Assembly (NCBI RefSeq): GCF_000003815.2
Contig: NC_049982.1
Coordinates: forward strand, 33,727,978 to 33,789,977
Source of the DNA: Branchiostoma floridae
Lineage: Eukaryota > Chordata > Leptocardii > Amphioxiformes > Branchiostomatidae
DNA length: 62,000 bases
Reading direction: 5' to 3'
The translations under genes were made by a program, and so were the position numbers. The notes below the pieces were generated by a model. It made no database searches, was not told the origin of the DNA, and saw only the letters and a list, made by a program, of their open reading frames with translations. This document shows, in pieces, positions 52,618-62,000 of this stretch; position 1 is the stretch's first letter, and each line of letters opens with the position of its first letter.

Positions 52618-53520
52618 CTTTGATTGATTGATTGATTTTATTTTGCACTTTAAAAAGTGATAACATACAGAAAATTATAGAAAATAACAGAACGTGCAGG
52701 GGGGGGAAGCCATGTGGCTTATACAAACTCTCCCCTCCGTCAAAATTTACAAATCATAATACAATTAAATGGGCATGAAGATTATACATCAAACAATAAT
52801 AAACCAAGTGAAAATAATATAACCAAGTGATCATCATAACGTTACAATTGATCTTAACATAAAAAACTGAAATTAGACAAAACTAAACATGATCTACAGA
52901 TCATAAAGAAATAGTCAAAAATCATACAATTAATCTGCAAGCAAAAACAAATAAAAGCAAATACAGAAAACCAAAGCAAGGGGTGCAAACAAACAGGTTA
53001 AAGTAGCACCAAATACACGGTATAATACTAATTGATAATTGAGCATAATATAATCAAAAGCAAGGAAAAAAACAAATCAGGAGTAAATAGTTGGCTTCTC
53101 TATAACGTTGTTTTTCATACATTTCTTGAAAATGGAAAGGGACTGACAACTTTGTAGGGAAAGACTTGGAGTGTTCCATATGGATGGGCCTCTAAACATT
53201 ATAGTGAATTGTGTTAGGTTCGATTTTGTTTTAATAGGTCTAAGACTGTTTTGCTGCCTTGTACTGTGATTGTGAATATCTGAGTTGTACTTAAAAATGT
53301 CTTTATATAGGACTGGTAAGAAGGAATTTTTGTGAATAACTTTATGGACGAAAATGGCTGATTGTAATTTGTTTATGTCATATACTGTCAAAATCTTCAG
53401 ATTGTGAAAAAAAGTTGCTGAGTTTGCTATAAAAGAGGCGTTTGATGCAATTCTAACAAAACGTTTTTGTAGTAGGTGCAGTGGTTTTATTGATGTAGTT
53501 TAAGTACTAGCACAGATAAT
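52618..53520 (-). pseudogene. LINE C-terminal fragment with (CAAT)n-type tail
   Basis: On the minus strand 53391-53077 reads YDINKLQSAIFVHKVIHKNS, NSDIHNHSTRQQNSLRPIKT, TIMFRGPSIWNTPSLSLQSC, FKKCMKNNVIE. It is a standard C-terminal block of many marine-invertebrate LINEs (N-K-L-Q ... H-N-x-x-T-R ... G-P-x-I-W-N). The 3' side ends at 52618-52637 in a TTGA/TCAA tetranucleotide tail. The RT core is missing. Confidence 0.78.
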
Positions 53521-53606
53521 ATTGCAATATTCAATATGTTAAGTTATGCTGTTCATTTTGTCAAACTTTGAACTGGCTTCGATTGGAAAATGACCTCTTA
53601 AGTATG

Positions 53607-53698
53607 GAGTCACTAACTTATAACGACATATGCAAATGTAGCTTATTTACATATTGGTTACATTTGCATACCATCATATGATTATGAGTTAGTGACTC
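53607..53698. repeat. 92-bp hairpin with octamer sites
   Basis: GAGTCACTAACTTATAA pairs with the far end with one mismatch. Inside, ATGCAAATGTA faces TACATTTGCAT. The whole unit folds on itself and places two POU octamers in opposite orientation. Confidence 0.8.
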
Positions 53699-53719
53699 AA
53701 ATGATTCAGTCTACTTTCC

Positions 53720-54540
53720 AAAACAATTTCATCCATTCTGATTATTGGTAAAATCAAAGATTGTCCTGGTAGAATTCTGGATTCTCCTCTATTACTAAAT
53801 GTTTGAAAATGTGATGTTTAATGAGCTATAGTATAGGATAAGATGCTATTGTACACTATAGAGAAGTATTCTTAAAGGGGCATTCCACTCCACACGGGAG
53901 TGTTATTTTCCGATAGATATCAATTTTAGGAAGTGATAACTGCATACTACTTCACATTATACGATAAAGTACCCAGTTGCTCCACGTGCCTCAGAAGCCT
54001 TCAATGTTCTACTAAACTCCCCCAGTACCCTCTAATTGAATTATCCTATGGCTGATTACAATCCTTAACTTTTAGGTAAGCTTACAAACTAATTTCAGGT
54101 TCGCTAAGAAATCTCGTCTTGTTCTTGTATTCTTTGCTATCTTATGAGCAATTTGCCTTCTCTGTGTGCTTAGCGTACCTCATTTATTCCGAAAATATGT
54201 ACGATAAACAAAGTGTCTATGCATATAGGGAATGCATGGGTAGGGTCTGTATGGGTTTAGTGAGTGTCATTATTGTTTTATAAAACACACATCACGAAAT
54301 TCATCCCAAGGTGAATTCCACAAAATTTGGCTGATTATGTATTCATTGAACAGCCTTATGTCCCACACGGGATGAGGAGGATTAAGTAAGTAGTAATGTA
54401 TTCATTGACACATTATCTATTGGAAAACAATACACCCTTTAACCTTTAACTGTCAGAAAAATAAGTGTTAGATATAAAGCATAAGATATGATTTATTCTT
54501 AGAAATAATTATAAATCCTTTGTTGCATTGTTTGAAACTT
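53720..54540. other. No gene recognised
   Basis: AT-rich; a 'cacacgggag' and 'cacacgggatg' phrase at 53896 and 54365 is the only repeat noted. Confidence 0.4.
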
Positions 54541-54675
54541 TGAATCCACTCCTGGTAGATTCAAAGATTGTCCTGGTAGAATTCCAATCTCTCCTAGGAG
54601 AATTCTGGATTCTCCTAGGAGAGATTGGAATTCCAGTAGAACACCAGAAGAATTCTAATCCCCCCTAGGGGAGAT
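54540..54675. repeat. Repeat with perfect 25-bp palindromic arms
   Basis: Arms 54579-54603 and 54609-54633 are perfect complements around a 5-base loop. CTCCTAGGAG occurs in each arm, and a CCCCTAGGGG variant follows at 54661. Confidence 0.9.
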
Positions 54676-54875
54676 TGTAAATGTTCCTTGTCATTATATG
54701 TACAAAGTAAGTATATCATTTTGTTGTAAATTTGGCATACATGAAAGTAATATATGAAGTTTTATTGAAGAAAGTTATTGAGTGTGTGTCATCACTTTAA
54801 TGATCATAGAGTAATGTTCAAGCCTTAGATGGCCCTCAAAATTCATAACTGTATCAAATAATGGAGTGCATTTTT

Positions 54876-55190
54876 GGCGACGCCCCAAGGGCTAGCCTGT
54901 TAGTATAGTATACGCTTCTGCGTAGTTGCATCATCCTTTTGTGGGGAGTAAATCGGGAAGGGAAGGGCTTGACGGATTGTCATGATATTTGGAATGTACA
55001 TAGCTTTGGAGATACCTTACATAATTCAATACCAATCATGTAAATTAGTGGCCAATTTGCAAAATTAATGAGGACATTTTATAAATCCACGATATTAGGA
55101 CACCCAAACATATGACATGTAACTGAAAAAGACAGAAATATCAAGTATGCAAAGCATTACCTAATTTGCATAATCAATGAGAAATTGATA
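54876..55190 (+). repeat. GGCGACGCC-headed repeat, copy 3
   Basis: It starts TTTTTGGCGACGCCCCAAGG and continues with 'gacggattgtcatgatatttggaatgtacatagc' and octamer text, colinear with 40663-40925 and ending like the octamer modules at 22200-22740. Confidence 0.65.
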
Positions 55191-55199
55191 TAATAGCAT

Positions 55200-56790
55200 G
55201 ATTTTGAATGAGGATTTTATTCTTGTGCACAATGCTTCTGTTTTCCCCTTTGCTGTTCTGCTTCTGTTTAGTGTTACAAGATCGTGGGTGCAGTTAGAAT
55301 TTGCCAAATTGTCGCCAAGTAGAAAAGATGACTGATATGATTTATGTGAAAAATGTATAATCAATGAAAAGGCCACTTGTCACTCACAAGAGAGTCTTCT
55401 TTGTTGACAGCAATGCAATACAAAAAATCCATAGTGCAAAATAATTGTCATACATGACGTAACAGTCAGAAAACGAATACTAGAACACACCTACAACAAC
55501 AATCATTGATACTTATAAACAAGAAAACCGTCGCCATGGCAATAGTTTTAATTGCCACGCTTTTTGTTAATAATTTGCGGGAAATCCCGGTAAAATCGGC
55601 GTTTTGGCGACCAAAATATTGCCGAAAACAATTTACTGCATCATTTTCAAGGGTGTACACGAGGATCACTGGGTGTGACAGGCACACGACCGTGCAGTCA
55701 GCTCGTGACAAGGGGCCAAGAACGGAAATCGAAGGCTCGTGATGTGAGTACGAGAATACTAGTAGCGTTGTCCTCGTCAGTTTGTGTATGGGGAACATTT
55801 GAACCAGAAAATCGCTATGCTGTATACACGCGGCATGATACAGCGTTTTGCCCTCGGTGTTGGCACTTAGATACAAGAAACTATATAGGTTTGCATACTG
55901 GAAGTTTAACTGTTGAGTCATTTTCGAGTGACGCCCCACCATGCTATTTGTTGGCACATTGCAATGTGTCGTAGCTTATAGTCGATACTTCCACCCAACT
56001 CGTTGTTTGATTGACAGCTTAAATGAACAATATACTTTTTGCCTCTTTGAAATGTCGCAATAATATGATAAAGTTTGTGTATCTAAAATGGAACCTATAC
56101 CATAACCCTATACCAACGACATGGCCTAGTTTCTTTCTTAGAACATCTTTCCCTTTCCCGGTAATTAGAAATCACTAGTTAACGTTTAAAATTGTAACGA
56201 CCCCCCCCCCCCCCTCCCCTCCCTCCGTAAAATAAAAGCCCGACCAGAAGTCTGGAAATCTGCGTTTTATAACGAGTTCTTTCCGCATCGACAGGCTTTC
56301 AACAGCTTTAAAGCTTAATCCAGAAGGTTTTAGACAAAGAAAGAAAGCTTTTTCCCGTAAGGCTTACCCAGTTTGACGAAGAACTGGCCATCCCACAAAC
56401 TTCTGGAACTTTCTGGCAATGTAGAGACTTGTGAGCGACCGAGGATGATGAAATTATGAACACTCTCAAAATGACCAAGGAGGTTATATTTACCCACCTC
56501 ACTGAAATTACCGTCCAGCCGACAAGAAGCTGTGGTGACCGGTAGGCAGAGCCAAACGGGTATCTTAGATATGCCTGATGCCATTTTATGATGCCATTAT
56601 GATGTCATTGATGTCAACTTGCTGTTACATTTTTGTAGCAAACCTTCCAAATTTTCTGGAAATACCTTTTTTTCCATGCCAGCCAATACAATCAAATTAA
56701 TGACATGGTAATTACGTCATATTACGTTTCAATAGAGTTAAATGTCCAAAAATTGTTAGACATTATGTCTACATCATTCTCTGAAAGTTT
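55200..56790. other. No gene recognised
   Basis: Open frames on both strands at 55466-55974 and 56308-56584 show no family features. A poly-C run lies at about 56201-56214. Confidence 0.4.
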
Positions 56791-56826
56791 AGTTTACTCA
56801 AGCAACTGGATATGATTTTGGAAACG

Positions 56827-56868
56827 GTCAGACGTTTCAGATAGTATCCAATATCTTTCGTCAGTGAT
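56827..56868 (-). ncRNA. Hammerhead ribozyme motif (left of inverted pair)
   Basis: Minus strand: ATCA, core CTGACGA (56858-56864), stem II AGATA/TATCT, GAAA (56835-56838), GTC (56831-56833), TGAC. Stem I keeps three of four pairs, so it is somewhat decayed. Confidence 0.55.
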
Positions 56869-57000
56869 ACCGAAGTGATCTGGAAGAAATTCAAATAATT
56901 CAATAAGCTAGCTCCTGTTGTTTTAGTTACATGAGCTAAACGTTTTAACTTTATTCATAGTTAGGTTATAAAAGACCAAATTCTTCCAGATCACTTTTGT

Positions 57001-57042
57001 GTCCCTGACGAAAGATAGTGGATACTATCTGAAACGTCTGAC
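57001..57042 (+). ncRNA. Hammerhead ribozyme motif (right of inverted pair)
   Basis: Plus strand: GTCC, core CTGACGA (57005-57011), extra A, stem II AGATAGT/ACTATCT perfect with GGAT loop, GAAA (57031-57034), GTC (57036-57038), TGAC. One mismatch next to the core in stem I. Confidence 0.6.
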
Positions 57043-57269
57043 CGTTTCCAAAATTATATCCAGTTGCTTGAGTCACTGCTTTTTGGCATATCTTATGACC
57101 TGGATGTCTAATCGTCATCGACGCATATGACAAATGCGTCGATGTTGGGGAGTTACAGTGGTAAGAAGGGGCGGGCCTCAAAAGTAGTCTATTCAAAAAC
57201 TTTGGGACTAACATTAACCTCTTTGTCATCGACAGACTTATATCTAAATAAGAGGAGCTTGCCAAGATT

Positions 57270-58510
57270 TTGAAAAACTAAAGTAATGGATTTCAACAAA
57301 ACAGGAAGAACAGTGAAGAACTTTCCCTTGGCGTAGAGAGTATCCAAATAACTAACTCATACACTTACCTAGGCTTGATTTTGTCCTCGTCATGAAGTTA
57401 CTTATCAGCCAAAAAGCAATTGTCTTTAAAAGCACGCAAACCGCCATTAGCATTAAACCCCTCATTCGCACCTCACTGTCCCCAAATGCCCTACTTATAT
57501 ATAAATCTATGATACATGTATCAAGTCTATACTGTTGTATGCCTGTGAGATCTGGGGCAAAGACTTCTCAAATGACAAATGTCCTGTTGAAACAACCCGG
57601 AATCTTTTTTTGTAAAAACATCCTTGGTGTGCACAGGAATTCAGGTAATCAAGCATGTAGGGCAGAGCTTGGGATGTTCCCAACAGATATAGACAACGTT
57701 ATATCCGTACGCGTAATAAGATACTGGCTAAGACTAAAACAACTGGACAGTTAGTTCCACACACCCCTTATAAGTGGACGCGCTACTCTGTCAAGAATAC
57801 AATATGGGAAATAGTTACAAGAAAAACTGGCTACACCATGTTAAAGAAATAGTAGATAATACAGGCTATTCTTTCTTATGGAAAACAAAGTACCTTACAT
57901 TAGACAATAAGAACACATGTACATTGTTAAAGAGAAGACTTACTGATATGTATGTTCAAACGCTTTCTCATCAACTGTCCCTAGATAACGGTAAGCTAAG
58001 ATTTTTAAAAAGTGTTAAATCCGGATGCGCGATGGAAAATCATCTATATCAAAATGAGTTTAATGAAAGATCAGCCATATGTAAGATAAGAACAAGCGCA
58101 CATCCGTTAGAGATAGAAAGGGGCCGCTATAAACAGCTCCCTGTCCACGAGAGATTGTGTACATATTGCTCAATGAATGCAGTGGAAAATGAAACACACT
58201 TTATCAGTCAGTGTACCCACTATGAAACCGAAAGAAACACATTATTTCAAACAGTTGTCACTATTTCAGCAAGCTTTTACCACCTAAGTGATCACCAAAA
58301 GACTATATTTCTTCTAAAACCACAAAACCCCACCATCATAGAGAACAGTTCATTAACCACTGCCTTCAAAGAAGAAGTCAAACCCGACAATAGTACCCAT
58401 AGTACCACGTAGTTGATTAGACACTAGCTTTATGTATTACTCTATTTACTTCTCTTAGTTCTTGAGACTGTATTATGTAGTTAGCCCTCGGGCATGATTT
58501 TGCAAATAAA
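57270..58510 (+). pseudogene. LINE remnant, RT thumb to 3' end
   Basis: After broken RT-thumb text (SYTYLGLI near 57355, LYCCMPVRSG/CEIWGKDF near 57540, RAELGMFPTDIDNVI near 57665), an open frame at 57774-58412 encodes the C-terminal domain: TLLKRRLTDMYVQTLSHQLS, ICKIRTSAHPLEIERGRYKQ, then C-T-Y-C ... H-F-I-S-Q-C (C-x2-C-x9-H-x4-C), a zinc-knuckle-like motif usual at this end of such LINEs. The 3' end is GGGCATGATTTTGCAAATAA at 58487-58506, matched at 376-405. Stops in the RT part make it dead. Confidence 0.82.
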
Positions 58511-58825
58511 TCATTATTATTCAAACTGCGCTAGAAGTCTATTAACACTGCGCTATAATTGGATTAATCCGCAATCTCCAACACTATATAAAAAGGGGGA
58601 AATACATATCCAGACTGCCCAGTTTTTGAAAATGGTTGTTTCCCCCACTGATTTGCAGGGATTTGTCCTTGCCACGCTACTCCGGATCCGGCACTTTCCC
58701 ATAACTCATGAAGGATGATCCAATGATTGCGCAGTGCGAATAGTATTCTCATTGCCCCTGGATGGAGTGATTTTTGAAGGACACTTGAAGTTAACTTTAT
58801 ATGTAGTAACCATGCTTGAAATCTG

Positions 58826-58846
58826 CTTCGAAGGTACCCTTCGAAG
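58826..58846. repeat. 9-bp perfect hairpin
   Basis: CTTCGAAGG and CCTTCGAAG flank TAC. The surrounding 58510-59200 has no recognised gene. Confidence 0.6.
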
Positions 58847-59204
58847 CCCCAAACTACCTCCGTCAATCATACTGACATCTTCAGATGATAGTTATCAAGT
58901 ATCAAAAAGGTCAGCAAAATGAAAGGGTTGGTTCTACAGATCAAAGATGCGGGGGACTGCTATTAAGACCCACCGATAGATAGATAGACTATGGCACGCA
59001 AAAATAGAAAACGTAATCTGTTTCCAACCATTCAAGCACATCAATCAGTCCATCCATTCTAAATGTAGGGGTGTCAGACTGACCGTTTGTAACGCATTAA
59101 GACCACACTGTTTTTAGAATATCGCGACAAGAAGAGGAGTCGTCCTTGTGCCTGGCATCCTGTAAGATAAGAAGTCTTCGTTCTTGAGAATGATGTGCCA
59201 ATAA

Positions 59205-59325
59205 TTATATTTCAGCCGTACCATATGTCTTTGTAATTATATTTCAGTCATACCACTGGTACGGTGAAATATATTGTCCTTGTAATTATATTTCAGCCAT
59301 ACCACAAGTATGGTGAATTATATTG
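59205..59325. repeat. Tandem hairpin repeat, about 60 bp, two to three units
   Basis: AATTATATTTCAGYCRTACCA recurs at about 59202, 59235 and 59283. In the last two it is followed by its inverse (TACGGTGAAATAT, TATGGTGAATTATAT), giving a foldable unit. Confidence 0.75.
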
Positions 59326-59459
59326 TATTCGTTATGTTTCTTCGTCTTTCTTTCTCCTGTCAAATGTTCAAAGCGCGTCATCTCCGTCGTTCCTGGACCG
59401 AATGACTTGAAATTTGGCAGAAGGGTAGAGTTGGCCTATACCCTCGGGCGTTTTTTTTT

Positions 59460-59482
59460 GGCGACGCCTCAGGGGCGGAGGC
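59460..59482 (+). repeat. GGCGACGCC hairpin block, copy 4
   Basis: Nine Ts, then GGCGACGCCTCAGGGGCGGA GGC, nearly identical to 7195-7222. Confidence 0.65.
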
Positions 59483-59559
59483 ATTCTACAGTATTACGAT
59501 TGCTTTGAAAATATTCCAAAAATTGCACGAATGCATTCCCTAGGGAATTCGTTTTGAGG

Positions 59560-62000
59560 TAGCCTTTGCCTGTTTGGTCTTTTGTCGGAACAGAAATGGC
59601 CTTTGTTGCTTGGTATTTTACCGTCACATTACTGTTTCGGGCAATTTACTTCTTCCAGCACACAAAAAAAAACATTGTCATAATCAATGCATTAAGTATG
59701 TTTTTTTGTTTCTGGCAATTGAGATTTATATTACAACTCTCAATCGCTCTTTTGGTCTTTGAGAGAAATAGGAACACTATATTAAAGCTTTAATGTTTAA
59801 AGTACGTTTTTTTGTTTCACCTGTGAACACAGTAGTATTTTGATTTACTAAATCTAATCTGAAACAATTTGTATTTGCAAGATGTTTGTAGAAAGCAGAA
59901 AAGGCCATGACTGTCCACATTTTGAAGACTACTCATTTCCAAAACAAACGATCCACACAGTTGCCCATACCTTTTATTTCATCAACATACACATCATATA
60001 TACTTTTACCATATCTCAAGACACAAACACATATATAAAATATATAAAAACCTGGCAGAACATGGCAAAGATGCGTCATTCTTATAACTTTGGATTTACT
60101 TCTATAACAATGACACTTGGTAATACATTAAAGCAAAACATTTCTTTTGTAATTCTGTTGACCGTATTATAAATTGTTTGCATGCTTACTAAATTCCTCG
60201 AACTATAGAGTCAAGCCTGACTACATGTGCATTGACTTCCGTTTCGTTGAGGTGATAGGTTGTGTTGCATTGTAAATATACGGTTACTATCAATCTGATT
60301 GCCGTCCAAGTTCAACTATTAATTTCTTGTGACGTTGCAGTTGTTGCCTTGTAGAACTGAAAGAAATAATATAGAACAGGTTAGGTATAGTTGACGGACA
60401 CAAACATATTCCATGATCAATACGTCAACATGTATGAATCCCTATGAGTTTCTTTAGATTGCTTAGCTGTCAGATGTCTTTTTTCACATAATGAATAAAT
60501 AAAGGTTCGAAAAAACGAAGTGCCCAGTGTAATAGATCAACCAACACCCAACATCCACTCATAGGTTTGTACTAGTTTTCAATGCTCCCGATGTTTGTGC
60601 ATTGAAGCCCCCTTGTGCCTTCAAAGGTCAAGTTTAACCCACCATTCTGCCCACTGTTACCTCTATGACTTTGGATACTGAAACTATATGAGCAATAAGA
60701 ACAATGGGGTAACAACCTCGCTGTTCAGGAAAACTGTTTGAACAACATCCGTCTGTGTAACATGTTCTCATGACAAGCTGTGGAATCTGGTTGGGCCATC
60801 TTCCCCTCCTTCATATGTTGTAATTCCTTGTGAGAGAAAAAAAGAAAGATTACAGTAATTGCATACCGCGTTTCTGTTTTGTTATAGGGCTGTACTGCTC
60901 AGGACAGTTCCTATCCGGACTTCTCGAAATGAATGATGTTACATTCTTCATAAATCACGATGAGTCATTGACGGATCTCTCTCTTTCTTCTTTATGAAAA
61001 ATCTCACGGGTACTGGTCATTCCCATGCAGTTGCAAAAGAAACAATTGTGTACTGAGGATAGTACCTTCCGAAGGGATTTTCTTTCAAACTTTTCATTTG
61101 AAACATCATAGCTTTTCTCATATTTTGGCTAAAGATACCCCTTGGCGTTTAATTCAAAGATAAGTAACAAATGTCTTCGACTTCACCTTCGTGAGCACAC
61201 GTGTGGTACTCAAGTTGGGCATTGAACAAACTATCTTATATAAGCCCTTCACAGAGGTCACAACGCATGTGCGGCGAAAGAATTATTATTCTAGGAAATA
61301 TGTCAATGTACATAGAATAACAAAACTGAAATCATTTTGACTGTATATGTTTCACGAACCAGAATACTGTAACTCATACACATGGTTCTAAGGCTGTGGC
61401 CCTCATTCAAAATTAAATTCTTGCTATACAACAAGATAAACATGTTAACACTCAACATATAAAGAGGGGAATGTGGGCTCTGATATCTTTACTTACGCCC
61501 CTACATAATCAAATCCAATGACATATAACACAAAATTTCCTAAAGTGTAACTCCAGAAAATGTGACAAATTATATTTTGACGACAAATCCGTTTACAATA
61601 AATGCTCACTATGATAGCATCCATAGAATTATTTGGTATGCCCTATCCCTAGCATGCGGCTAAACATCTGCATAGCAGGTGTGCCCCCCCCCCTCCCCCC
61701 CATGACCTAGTGATTTATGAGTTAGCACGTGTTAAGTTACGCAGCTGGCCATGGGAAACAAAGGGAACAAAGACTTTCCCCCAACAGCATGCTATCCTGT
61801 CTAGTAAGCGGGAGTATGCATTGCACAGTTTCTCTTTTTAATTGGTCTAACTTAGGGGTGTCTGTGGTAAAATTCCTTGTCATGTCAGCCAAGAAGATGG
61901 TCTTTCAGTTAGCTCTAGAATTTTTAAGAAACAGAACAGTCTAGCAAGCAGACTAACCCTGGGTAGGTTCGTCGAGACAACTAGAACAATTAGAAACAAC
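59560..62000. other. No gene recognised
   Basis: AT-rich DNA with short unrecognised frames and a C-rich run at 61684-61701. No splice-consistent exon or transposon domain was seen. Confidence 0.4.

Larger units (their letters stand above)
56790..57145. mobile_element. Inverted pair of PLE pLTRs
   Basis: 56790-56886 (minus) and 56984-57145 (plus) are inverted copies of the pLTR also seen at 3050 and 5235, separated by about 97 bp. Each carries a hammerhead motif. An 11-bp perfect hairpin CATCGACGCAT/ATGCGTCGATG lies at 57116-57144. No PLE coding lies between or beside them. Confidence 0.7.

Noticed and set aside
55466-55974. Overlapping open frames on both strands
   Set aside because: Opposite-strand pair without motifs; the 163-codon frame has biased, hydrophobic content and no splice context.
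56308-56584. Minus-strand frames with protein-like text (GKYNLLGHFESVHNFIILG)
   Set aside because: No family recognised and the two best frames overlap; a GAG|GTGGGT donor could be read but no partner exon was seen.
1-62000. tRNA, rRNA or snRNA genes
   Set aside because: No stretch with paired tRNA A/B-box and acceptor stem, and no rRNA-like conserved block, was noticed on either strand; a covariance search was not possible.

Overview
The window looks like a non-coding, repeat-rich stretch of an animal genome, most likely a lancelet (Branchiostoma). This is inferred from three things: two spliced exons of a vesicular amine transporter (SLC18/VMAT family) with consensus splice sites; many degraded non-LTR retrotransposons, Penelope-like elements and DNA transposons; and a dispersed repeat carrying a GGGCCCCCTAGCGGC block that I associate with lancelet DNA. 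There are no operons, Shine-Dalgarno sites or bacterial genes. Four runs of N (23605-23704, 27309-27966, 47542-47641, 51973-52072) are assembly gaps.

Layout. 1-5345: ends of LINEs, octamer-rich repeats, a long CA microsatellite, and two pieces of a Penelope-like element (PLE) with hammerhead ribozyme motifs. 5366-6690: the only securely recognised host gene, the first two coding exons of a VMAT-like transporter on the minus strand; the rest of the gene must lie left of position 1. 6700-10717: no gene seen. 10731-12203: a 5'-truncated LINE with an open reverse transcriptase frame and a 13-bp target-site duplication. 13377-14560: composite repeat. 14570-21170: a decayed CR1-like LINE next to a 5.3-kb foldback element (15364-20623) that itself carries a 2.9-kb insertion. 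21258-23604: minisatellite and composite repeats. 25650-31062: LINE remnants and a Harbinger-like MITE. 31280-34345: composite repeats, including four tandem CTCF-like motifs. 34388-40925: MITE, TIR element, 342-bp tandem duplication, candidate promoter and exon signals, and a 45-bp coding-compatible minisatellite. 42940-47194: a TTAA-flanked element with ~760-bp inverted ends and a nested hAT MITE. 48949-51972: a nearly complete PLE (two pLTRs, RT and GIY-YIG endonuclease, one frameshift) joined head-to-head to an inverted fragment of itself. 52530-58510: LINE remnants, palindromes, and an inverted pair of PLE pLTRs. 59560-62000: nothing recognised.

The most interesting points are: (1) six PLE-associated hammerhead ribozyme motifs in different states of decay; (2) a repeat family that spreads CTCF-like sites at a 132-bp spacing together with POU-octamer hairpins; (3) nested and foldback transposons whose target-site duplications can be read directly; and (4) the VMAT exons among PLE debris, with exon 2 bracketed by an unexplained 30-bp intronic direct repeat.
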